A stretch of DNA of 10,360 nt from Oscillospiraceae bacterium. Its GTDB lineage: Bacteria; Bacillota; Clostridia; Oscillospirales; Ruminococcaceae. Where the stretch lies: the NCBI GenBank assembly GCA_016297675.1, contig JAEDGE010000067.1, positions 1-10,360 on the forward strand, written 5' to 3'. Made by a program: the position numbers and the translations under genes. Below, piece after piece: positions 1-5,986 of the stretch (its first letter is position 1; the number at the start of each line of letters is the position of its first letter). The notes under the pieces are model-generated. The model saw only the letters and a program-made list of their open reading frames with translations. It searched no databases and had not been told where the DNA came from.

Positions 1-16
1 CAATTCAAATCAGACA

Positions 17-1678
17 TTATCGATTAATAATCGCACCCTTGTCCGCAGAAGAAACCATAGCAGCATATCGTTTCAGATAGCCGGTCAGGTTTTCTTTTTT
101 CAGAATCTTTGTATGCTGCTTCCGTTCTTCCAGTTCTTCATCAGAAACATGCAGTGTGATGCTGTGGTTTGGAATGTCGATGGAGATGATATCGCCGTCC
201 TGTACATAGGCAATTGGACCGCCGTTTACTGCTTCCGGAGAAACATGCCCGATAGAAGCACCTCTGGTTGCACCAGAGAAACGACCGTCTGTAATCAGTG
301 CCACATCTTTATCCAATCCCATGCCTGCAATTGCAGAAGTCGGGGAGAGCATTTCTCTCATGCCAGGGCCACCAGCAGGACCTTCATAGCGAATGACAAC
401 CACGTCACCTGCAACGATTTTTCCACCACGAATGGCAGCAATGGCCTCTTCTTCACTATTATATACTTTGGCAGGGCCTTCGTGTACCAGCATTTCCTTT
501 GCAACTGCACTTCTCTTAACAACACAGCAGTTTGGAGCAAGATTACCACGCAGGACAGCAATACCGCCTGTTTCACTGTATGGGTTTTCAATTGGACGAA
601 TAATATCCGGATTTTTATTGATACAGCCGCTGATATTTTCACCCAGTGTCTTTCCGGTTACCGTCATGACGTCAGTATGAATCAGATTTTTCTTTGTCAG
701 TTCATTCAGAACGGCATAGACACCGCCTGCTTCGTTCAAATCTTCCATATAGGTGTGTCCAGCTGGTGCAAGGTGACAGAGATTCGGTGTTCTTGCACTG
801 ATTTCATTGATCATATCCAGATTGATGGCAATGCCGCACTCGTTAGCAATTGCCGGAATATGCAGCATACTATTGGTAGAACATCCCAGTGCCATATCTG
901 CTGTCAGGGCATTTTCAAATGCCTCTGCGGTCATGATATCTCTCGGACGGATATTTTTCCGATACAGTTCCATCACAGCCATACCAGCCTGCTTTGCAAG
1001 TTTGATGCGTTCGGAATAAACAGCTGGAATCGTACCGTTGCCTTTCAGTCCCATGCCGAGTACTTCCGTCAGGCAGTTCATGGAGTTTGCGGTATACATA
1101 CCGGAGCAGGAACCGCAGGTCGGACACGCCTTGTTTTCAAATTCTTCCACATCGTCTATTGTGAATTTTCCGGCATCATAAGAGCCAACAGCTTCAAACA
1201 TACTGGAAAGACTGGTCTTTCTGCCCTTGACGTGACCAGCTAACATCGGACCGCCGCTGACAAATACAGTCGGCACGTTGACTCTGGCAGCTGCCATCAG
1301 CAAGCCCGGTACGTTTTTGTCACAGTTCGGAATCATCACCAGTGCATCAAAGTGATGTGCCAGTGCCATGCATTCGGTAGAATCGGCAATCAGATCTCTT
1401 GTTACCAGAGAATACTTCATGCCAACGTGACCCATGGCAATGCCGTCACAGACTGCGATAGCCGGAAAGACCACCGGCGTGCCGCCAGCCATGGCAACAC
1501 CCATTTTCACAGCTTCTACAATTTTATCAATATTCATATGACCCGGTACAATTTCGTTATAGGAGGAAACAATGCCAACCAATGGTCTTTGCATTTCTTC
1601 CTTTGTCATACCAAGTGCGTTAAAAAGGGAACGTTGCGGAGCTTTGTCCACACCGTCACAGTAAAAATTACCTGCCAT
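17..1678 (-). CDS. ilvD: Dihydroxy-acid dehydratase
   Basis: IlvD dehydrates 2,3-dihydroxy-isovalerate and 2,3-dihydroxy-3-methylvalerate to the 2-keto acids that precede valine (and leucine) and isoleucine. It is a cytoplasmic Fe-S enzyme. The 553-aa length matches the IlvD/Edd family. Visible signatures are PNCDKNVPG (Cys119), CPTCGSCSGM (Cys185, Cys188, Cys191), GGPGMREM (436-443) and DGRFSGATRG (464-473). The position that is Cys in the plant/cyanobacterial type reads SSYNEIVPGH here, closer to E. coli IlvD; this could mean an oxygen-labile cluster, but that is inference. The ATG at 1678 is preceded by GAGGT (1686-1690) at 7-nt spacing. The gene is complete, with TAA at 17-19. It is last in the ilvBNC-ilvD series, 131 bp beyond ilvC, with an intrinsic terminator in that gap. 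I see no clear promoter of its own. Confidence 0.97.
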   Translation of the reverse strand: MAGNFYCDGVDKAPQRSLFNALGMTKEEMQRPLVGIVSSYNEIVPGHMNIDKIVEAVKMGVAMAGGTPVVFPAIAVCDGIAMGHVGMKYSLVTRDLIADSTECMALAHHFDALVMIPNCDKNVPGLLMAAARVNVPTVFVSGGPMLAGHVKGRKTSLSSMFEAVGSYDAGKFTIDDVEEFENKACPTCGSCSGMYTANSMNCLTEVLGMGLKGNGTIPAVYSERIKLAKQAGMAVMELYRKNIRPRDIMTAEAFENALTADMALGCSTNSMLHIPAIANECGIAINLDMINEISARTPNLCHLAPAGHTYMEDLNEAGGVYAVLNELTKKNLIHTDVMTVTGKTLGENISGCINKNPDIIRPIENPYSETGGIAVLRGNLAPNCCVVKRSAVAKEMLVHEGPAKVYNSEEEAIAAIRGGKIVAGDVVVIRYEGPAGGPGMREMLSPTSAIAGMGLDKDVALITDGRFSGATRGASIGHVSPEAVNGGPIAYVQDGDIISIDIPNHSITLHVSDEELEERKQHTKILKKENLTGYLKRYAAMVSSADKGAIINR

Positions 1679-1708
1679 TTTGATTACCTCTTATCATGTA
1701 GTAAATGG

Positions 1709-1745
1709 AAAAACTGCTTTCCCGATTGAAACATCAGGAAAGCAG
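1709..1745 (-). terminator. Intrinsic terminator between ilvC and ilvD
   Basis: On the minus strand, CTGCTTTCC (1745-1737) pairs perfectly with GGAAAGCAG (1722-1714). Four further inner pairs, one of them G-U, give a 13-bp stem closed by a loop of about 6 nt. Five U residues follow immediately (1713-1709). This is a textbook Rho-independent terminator. It sits 30 nt upstream of the ilvD start codon, so it either ends the ilvBNC transcript with partial read-through or acts as an attenuator for ilvD. Confidence 0.85.
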
Positions 1746-1809
1746 CTCAAAAGGTTTTACGCTACGCTGTCCCGTTCAAATAAGGGGATAGGTTGCTTTT
1801 TGCTTCATT

Positions 1810-2847
1810 TTAGTTGTTGATGAACTTGTCTTCTTCGTTGTTCCAGCTGTACAGCTTCCGGATTTCTTCGCCGACCTTTTCAGACGGATGTTCAGAAGCC
1901 AGCTTCCGCATTGCCTTGAAGTGAACCTGAGAACCAGCATCAGACATATCCAGCAGGAATTCCTTTGCAAATGAACCGTCCTGAATGTCGGACAGGATCT
2001 TCTTCATTGCCTTCTTGGTATCCTCTGTGATGATCTTCGGACCAGTGATATAGTCACCGTATTCAGCAGTGTTAGAAATGGAGTACCGCATGCCTGCGAA
2101 ACCGCTCTGGTAAATCAGGTCAACGATCAGCTTCATTTCGTGAATGCACTCGAAGTAAGCATTTCTTGGGTCATAACCAGCTTCTACCAGTGTTTCAAAA
2201 CCAGCCTGCATCAGAGCACAAACACCGCCGCAAAGAACAGCCTGTTCACCGAACAAGTCCGTTTCCGTTTCTGTCCGGAATGTGGTTTCCAGTACGCCAG
2301 CTCTTGCCCCGCCGATTGCCAGACCATAAGCCAGAGCCATATCCAGTGCCTTGCCGGTTGCATCCTGTTCTACTGCTACGAGGCACGGAACACCCTTGCC
2401 AGCCTGATATTCGCTTCTTACAGTATGCCCCGGTCCCTTCGGTGCGATCATGGTAACGTCTACATCTGCCGGCGGCTTGATGCAGCCGAAGTGAATGTTA
2501 AAGCCGTGTGCGAACATCAGCATATCGCCGGACTTGAGGTTCGGTTCGATATCCTTCTTATACATAGCAGCCTGCTTTTCATCGTTGATCAGGATCATGA
2601 TGATGTCTGCCTGCTTTGCAGCTTCTGCAGCAGTAAATACTTCAAAGCCCTGCTTGACTGCCTTGTCCCAGGACTTGCTGCCTTCGTACAGACCAATGAT
2701 GACTCTTGCCTTGTCGCCGAGGGATTCCTTGGCATTCAATGCGTGAGCATGTCCCTGGCTGCCGTAGCCGATGACTGCAATGGTCTTGCCGTACAGTAAA
2801 GACAAATCACAATCTTCCTGATAAAAAACTCTTGCTGTTTGTTCCAT
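1810..2847 (-). CDS. ilvC: Ketol-acid reductoisomerase (class I)
   Basis: IlvC converts 2-acetolactate and 2-aceto-2-hydroxybutyrate to the dihydroxy acids, using Mg2+ and a nicotinamide cofactor in the cytoplasm. At 345 aa it matches the short class I form. The N-terminal Rossmann domain has GYGSQGHAHALN (27-38). The C-terminal knotted domain carries the expected catalytic and metal residues: His114 (AHGFN), Lys137 (APKGPGH), Asp197 and Glu201 (ETDLFGEQ), Glu233 and Glu237 (ECIHEM), and Ser258 (SNTAEYG). The cofactor-selecting loop reads LYEGSKSW (53-60). The two serines suggest NADPH, although a Tyr stands where many homologues have Arg. The ATG at 2847 has AAGGAG (2861-2856) at 8-nt spacing. 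It lies 45 bp after ilvN and is probably in the same transcript. A strong terminator follows. Confidence 0.97.
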   Translation of the reverse strand: MEQTARVFYQEDCDLSLLYGKTIAVIGYGSQGHAHALNAKESLGDKARVIIGLYEGSKSWDKAVKQGFEVFTAAEAAKQADIIMILINDEKQAAMYKKDIEPNLKSGDMLMFAHGFNIHFGCIKPPADVDVTMIAPKGPGHTVRSEYQAGKGVPCLVAVEQDATGKALDMALAYGLAIGGARAGVLETTFRTETETDLFGEQAVLCGGVCALMQAGFETLVEAGYDPRNAYFECIHEMKLIVDLIYQSGFAGMRYSISNTAEYGDYITGPKIITEDTKKAMKKILSDIQDGSFAKEFLLDMSDAGSQVHFKAMRKLASEHPSEKVGEEIRKLYSWNNEEDKFINN

Positions 2848-2892
2848 CGTAAAGACTCCTTTATAAAAAATATCGGATAAATATACAAGCGG

Positions 2893-3390
2893 TTAATCGT
2901 CTTTCAGACAGTTGCCGCCTCTTTCAAGAGCGACCAAACCGGTGCGGCACATTTCCAGAATGCCGTATGGCTGGAGCAACTCAATAAAAGCATTGATTTT
3001 TGTGGAAACGCCACGGATTTCAATGACAAGTGCCTCCGGCGAGTAATCTGTAATTTTTGCCCGGAAGACATCTACCACAGACATAATATCTTGCCGCTGT
3101 TCTGCACAGTTTTTGATTTTGATCAGCAGCAGTTCTCTTGCGACAGTTTCATCCCGCTTCATGACCTGTACTTTTTTGACATCGTACATTTTTTCCAGCT
3201 GCTTGACAATCTGATTACAGATTGCTTCCTCATCATGCATAGAAATCGTGATTCTGGAGAATTCCGGAGATTCCGTTTCGCCGACTGTCAGGGTATCAAT
3301 ATTGAAGCCACGCCGTGTAAACATACCCGAAACACGGGACAGTACACCCGCATGGTTTGCCACCAGAATAGAAATAATAAACCGTTCCAT
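2893..3390 (-). CDS. ilvN: Acetolactate synthase small (regulatory) subunit
   Basis: This is the regulatory subunit of acetohydroxyacid synthase (also named ilvH). In this family it binds the catalytic subunit, stimulates it, and confers feedback inhibition by valine or other BCAAs. The 165-aa length is standard. An N-terminal ACT domain (about residues 4-77) shows NHAGVLSRV (12-20) and RGFNIDTLTVG (27-37), the region that binds the effector in homologues. A second small domain (about 80-158) ends with the typical CRTGLVALERG (148-158). The ATG at 3390 has a perfect AGGAGG (3406-3401) at 10-nt spacing that overlaps the ilvB stop codon. Only 15 bp separate the two genes, which implies co-translation and matched subunit amounts. 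Feedback sensitivity is inferred from the family, not shown here. Confidence 0.96.
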   Translation of the reverse strand: MERFIISILVANHAGVLSRVSGMFTRRGFNIDTLTVGETESPEFSRITISMHDEEAICNQIVKQLEKMYDVKKVQVMKRDETVARELLLIKIKNCAEQRQDIMSVVDVFRAKITDYSPEALVIEIRGVSTKINAFIELLQPYGILEMCRTGLVALERGGNCLKDD

Positions 3391-3405
3391 CTTACACGTT
3401 CCTCC

Positions 3406-5088
3406 TTACATTGCTGACGGGTCAACGATGATGTCATCTACCGCACCGCCCGGCGGCAGCATCGGCAGAACGAACGCATCGCAGTCAATGGCACAATCCA
3501 CCAGAACCGGACCTTCCACTGCAAATGCCTGTTTCAGAACTTCTTTCAGTTCCGGCAGGGAAGCTGCCCGGAAGCCCGGCAGTCCGAATGCTTCTGCCAG
3601 CTTGACAAAATCGGTTTTCCGTTCCAATGTGGTATTGGAATAGTGTTTGTCGAAGAACAAGGTCTGCCATTGCCGAACCATGCCCAGCACCCCGTTGTTC
3701 ATGATGAAAACAACAACAGGTGTTTGATTGGTAACAGCAGTTGCCAGCTCATTCAGATTCATGCCGAAGCTGCCGTCACCGGTGACCAGAACGGTTTTTT
3801 TACCGGTTGCAGTTGCCGCACCGATTGCAGCACCCAGACCAAAGCCCATTGTTCCCAGACCACCGCTGGAAATAAAGGTTCTCGGCTTGGAGAACGGATA
3901 CCGCTGAGCCGTCCACATCTGGTGCTGCCCAACGTCTGTGGCAACGATGACATCTTCATTGGCATTCTTGACTGCCTCTGTGACTGCATCCAGTGCAGTA
4001 AACGGTGTCAGTTCGCCTTCTTTTTGTGCTTCCAGCCGTTTGGTTTCTGCAACCAGTTCCTGAATGCGGCTATTCCATTCTGGATGTTCTTGCTGTGGCA
4101 GCAGTGCTGTCAGATCTGCAAGGATTTTTTTCATAGAACCGGCGATGCCCAGCTCTACCGAGATATTTTTATTCAGTTCAGAAGCATCAATATCGATGTG
4201 AATGATTTTGGCATTCCGTGCATATTTTTTGGTATTGCCCGTGCCTCTGTCGCTGAAGCGGCAGCCAGCTGTCAAAATCAGGTCTGCTTCATTCTGTGCA
4301 ATAGAAGAAGCGTAGTGACCGTGCATGCCTTCCATGCCCAGATAACGTGGATGGTCGGTTGGCACAGCGGAAATGCCCATCATGGTGCAGCCGATGGGTG
4401 CATCCATTTTGTCAGCCAGTGCCATAATCTCTGCACCAGCGTTGTCCGTGATGGCACCGCCGCCGATGTAAATGTAGGGCTTCTTTGCAGCGGCAATCAG
4501 TTCGACTGCCTGTGCAATCAGAGCCGGATCTGCTTCCGGAATCAATGCTTTTTCTACAACCGGTTCTGCCGTATATTCATACAGAGCAGTTTGTACATCC
4601 TTTGGAATGTCTACCAAAACCGGACCCGGACGACCGGACTTTGCAATGCGGAATGCATCCCGAATGGTCGGTGCCAGATCTTCAATTTTCTTTACAAAGA
4701 AGTTGTGCTTGGTGATCGGCATGGTTACGCCAGTGATGTCAACTTCTTGGAAGCTGTCCCGTCCGATCAGGGAGTTCGGCACATTGCCGGTGATGGCAAC
4801 TAGCGGAACGGAATCCAGATAAGCCGTTGCAATGCCGGTCACCAGATTGGTTGCACCCGGACCGGAAGTAGCGATGACAACGCCAACTTTGCCGGTTGCT
4901 CTTGCATAGCCGTCTGCTGCATGAGAAGCACCCTGTTCATGTGCCGTGATAATATGCTGAATGCGATCCTTTGCAAGATACAGGGCATCATAGATGTTGA
5001 TGACCTGACCGCCCGGATAGCCGAAGACGGTTGTTGTACCTTGTTCAATCAGGGTTTCAATTACAATTTGTGCACCATTTAATTTCAT
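3406..5088 (-). CDS. ilvB: Acetolactate synthase large (catalytic) subunit
   Basis: IlvB joins two pyruvates, or pyruvate and 2-ketobutyrate, to give acetolactate or acetohydroxybutyrate, the first common BCAA step; it needs ThDP, FAD and Mg2+. The domain order is complete: ThDP-Pyr domain with catalytic Glu51 (AHEQGASHAADGYARATG), central FAD/DHS-like domain (RFSDRGTGN, 277-285), and ThDP-PP domain whose motif runs from GDGS (437) to NN (464-465). The conserved VRQWQ (471-475) is present. I chose the ATG at 5088 (protein begins MKLNGAQIV, 560 aa). The upstream in-frame GTG at 5097 lies inside the ribosome binding site AAGGTGG (5100-5094), which is 5 nt from that ATG. It is first in ilvB-ilvN-ilvC and is preceded by a long leader with a leader peptide and a terminator. 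FAD is structural, not redox-active, in this family. Confidence 0.97.
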   Translation of the reverse strand: MKLNGAQIVIETLIEQGTTTVFGYPGGQVINIYDALYLAKDRIQHIITAHEQGASHAADGYARATGKVGVVIATSGPGATNLVTGIATAYLDSVPLVAITGNVPNSLIGRDSFQEVDITGVTMPITKHNFFVKKIEDLAPTIRDAFRIAKSGRPGPVLVDIPKDVQTALYEYTAEPVVEKALIPEADPALIAQAVELIAAAKKPYIYIGGGAITDNAGAEIMALADKMDAPIGCTMMGISAVPTDHPRYLGMEGMHGHYASSIAQNEADLILTAGCRFSDRGTGNTKKYARNAKIIHIDIDASELNKNISVELGIAGSMKKILADLTALLPQQEHPEWNSRIQELVAETKRLEAQKEGELTPFTALDAVTEAVKNANEDVIVATDVGQHQMWTAQRYPFSKPRTFISSGGLGTMGFGLGAAIGAATATGKKTVLVTGDGSFGMNLNELATAVTNQTPVVVFIMNNGVLGMVRQWQTLFFDKHYSNTTLERKTDFVKLAEAFGLPGFRAASLPELKEVLKQAFAVEGPVLVDCAIDCDAFVLPMLPPGGAVDDIIVDPSAM

Positions 5089-5093
5089 GTCTT

Positions 5094-5100
5094 CCACCTT
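5094..5100 (-). promoter_or_regulatory. ilvB ribosome binding site that decides its start
   Basis: The minus strand reads AAGGTGG here, 5 nt before the ATG at 5088-5086. The longer in-frame reading would start at a GTG (5097-5095) that is part of this Shine-Dalgarno sequence itself, so the shorter start is preferred. Confidence 0.75.
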
Positions 5101-5162
5101 TTTTACTTTGTGATTCAGTTTTCATTTTATGCAGGTGCAGCGGTCTGCCGTTCGCTGTCTGC

Positions 5163-5199
5163 AAAAAATGCCTTCGGCCGCAAACGCACCGGAGGCATT
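5163..5199 (-). terminator. Intrinsic terminator (attenuator) in the ilvB leader
   Basis: On the minus strand AATGCCT (5199-5193) pairs with AGGCATT (5173-5167). Extra G-C pairing lies inside (CCG/CGG segments), and a U-run (5168-5163) follows. It is about 75 nt upstream of the ilvB start and about 205 nt into the predicted transcript, so it ends transcription before ilvB unless the stem is prevented from forming. Its 5' arm (5198-5190) can instead pair with the leader-peptide region 5290-5283, consistent with conditional termination. Confidence 0.85.
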
Positions 5200-5307
5200 G
5201 TGAAAAGCAATTCAAAATAAAAGGAAATGTCTCTTGTTTGCTTTACAGTTCCGCTCGTACCGGTTGGTTTACGGCATGCGACATGCCCCGAAGCCAATGA
5301 CTCGGGG
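5190..5307 (-). promoter_or_regulatory. Alternative RNA pairings of a ribosome-mediated ilvB attenuator (predicted)
   Basis: Four segments on the minus strand can form exclusive pairs. Segment 1, CCCCGA (5307-5302, codons 20-21 of the leader peptide), pairs with TCGGGG (5291-5286). Segment 2, CGGGGCAT (5290-5283), pairs with segment 3, ATGCCTCCG (5198-5190), with one bulged base. Segment 3 is also the 5' arm of the terminator. A ribosome stalled at the Leu/Ile codons 14-18 would cover segment 1 and free segment 2 to block the terminator. Between segments 2 and 3, AAAGCAA (5244-5238) pairs with TTGCTTT (5210-5204), which would bring them closer. The pairings are seen by eye; the mechanism is inferred. 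Confidence 0.55.
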
Positions 5308-5364
5308 AAACAATCCTATTAGCAGAAAAGTAGGTTCTGCAATCGAATACAATTTTTTACACAT
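5269..5364 (-). CDS. Putative BCAA leader peptide of the ilvB operon (31 aa)
   Basis: A short ORF lies in the ilvB leader. It starts at ATG 5364 behind AAGGAG (5376-5371) with ideal 6-nt spacing, about 42 nt into the predicted transcript, and stops with TAA at 5271-5269. The peptide begins MCKKLYSIAEPTF, continues LLIGLFPRVIGFGACRMP, and has 31 residues. Seven of these are branched-chain (three Leu, three Ile and one Val, plus no membrane or export signature). The core codons 14-18 are CTG CTA ATA GGA TTG; CTA and ATA look uncommon in the neighbouring genes. The coding region contains the RNA segments that can alternatively pair with the terminator downstream. This matches leader peptides of BCAA attenuators known from enterobacteria and Corynebacterium. 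A chance ORF is the alternative, but the ribosome binding site, position and codon content argue against it. Confidence 0.62.
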   Translation of the reverse strand: MCKKLYSIAEPTFLLIGLFPRVIGFGACRMP

Positions 5365-5411
5365 GGCAAACTCCTTCGGGACACGGATACAAAAAAATAT
5401 ATCTGTGTTTT

Positions 5412-5440
5412 AGTATAGCACCTTGTTCCGATAAAATCAA
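5412..5440 (-). promoter_or_regulatory. Promoter of the ilvBNC(D) operon
   Basis: The minus strand has TTGATT (5440-5435), a 17-nt spacer and TATACT (5417-5412), a good sigma-A type promoter. The predicted start near 5406 gives a leader of about 318 nt before ilvB. The first bases could form a hairpin (5408-5400 with 5389-5381). Confidence 0.75.
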
Positions 5441-5463
5441 GCATTCTTTTCGGATTTTTACAC

Positions 5464-5473
5464 TTTGTACAAA
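5464..5473 (+). repeat. 10-bp perfect palindrome between the divergent promoters
   Basis: TTTGTACAAA is self-complementary and lies 24 bp upstream of the ilvB -35 box and about 80 bp upstream of the leuA -35 box. It could be an operator half of a regulator common to both units, but in such AT-rich DNA it may be chance. No known operator is recognised. Confidence 0.25.
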
Positions 5474-5551
5474 AAAATTGCAAACCTTGTCCGGCTTTCC
5501 GCTGAAAATACGTCGTACAGCAAAAAAAATAAGAAAAAATGAAAAAAGTAC

Positions 5552-5580
5552 TTGACAAATCAAAAAAAATTCGATAGAAT
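5552..5580 (+). promoter_or_regulatory. Promoter of leuA
   Basis: The plus strand has a consensus TTGACA (5552-5557), a 17-nt spacer and TAGAAT (5575-5580), a strong sigma-A type promoter. A-tracts at 5522-5529, 5534-5539 and 5542-5547 lie just upstream at roughly helical spacing and could act as an UP element. The predicted start near 5587 places the T-box leader directly downstream. Confidence 0.85.
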
Positions 5581-5586
5581 AAAGAA

Positions 5587-5912
5587 AAGACAGCAGAAAT
5601 AGCTGTCAGATAGCAAAAAGGCGTTGACGGGAAAAAAGATGCTTTTCTTCCGTTGCAGAGAGCCGTCGGGTGGTGTGAGACGGCAGGAAGCAAGCAGGAT
5701 ACCTCCTCCCTGAGCCGCAGTGCAGAACGTTTCTGTTGGGAGCAGCAGGGCAAGTAAGCACTGACGGGGTTCTCCCGTTACAGAGAAGCACATTATTGCA
5801 GAGATGTGACAGAGCGGGTGCAGTTTGCACCAATGAAGAGTGGTACCACGGAGAAATATGCTTCTTCGTCTCTTTCTCTATGCCGGAATCGGCAGAGGAA
5901 GGGACTTTTTTT
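5587..5912 (+). promoter_or_regulatory. T-box riboswitch (leucine) upstream of leuA
   Basis: A T-box leader lets uncharged tRNA prevent termination. Stem I shows the kink-turn bases (TGAC 5625-5628, TGAG 5711-5714), GGGA (5629-5632) with TCCC (5707-5710), TGCTT (5640-5644) with AAGCA (5692-5696), TTCC with GGAA, the AGAGAG bulge (5657-5662), and a terminal hairpin CCGTC/GACGG holding GGTGGTG-type loop bases. The specifier loop (5697-5706) contains CTC at 5703-5705, a leucine codon. Further hairpins are ACGGG/CCCGT (5764-5778) and GGTGCA/TGCACC (5817-5831). The T-box AGTGGTACCACGG (5839-5851) has TGGT, which pairs with a tRNA 3' end ACCA, as expected for tRNA-Leu (discriminator A). The antiterminator uses AAGAG (5836-5840) with CTCTT (5870-5874) and CGGAGAA (5849-5855) with TTCTTCG (5862-5868). 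The element is certain; leucine specificity is likely from codon plus gene. Confidence 0.92.
5868..5912 (+). terminator. Conditional terminator of the leuA T-box
   Basis: The segment starting at 5868 pairs with CGGCAGAGGAAGGGAC (5890-5905) through a long stem with two G-U pairs, a 2-nt bulge and a GAAT loop, followed by seven T (5906-5912). Its 5' arm overlaps the 3' side of the antiterminator (5862-5874), so the two structures exclude each other. Confidence 0.9.
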
Positions 5913-5986
5913 GTACGCAAAGCACGCCAATCACATTTTGAGCAGACCAAACGGATTTTATTTTTACAGGAAAGGAACGAAGTATT

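Noticed and set aside
113..1243. Long open frame on the plus strand, antisense to ilvD
   Set aside because: It is rich in Cys, His and Phe, resembles no family, and lies wholly inside a well-recognised gene on the other strand. The same applies to 2140-2799 (over ilvC), 3643-4803 (over ilvB) and 6548-7588 (over leuA).
5089..5097. GTG start of ilvB at 5097
   Set aside because: The GTG is part of the Shine-Dalgarno sequence for the ATG at 5088.
5505..5525. CodY-like operator near TTTCCGCTGAAAA
   Set aside because: The spacing between the half-sites is wrong for the known 15-bp CodY consensus, and the match is too weak to support.
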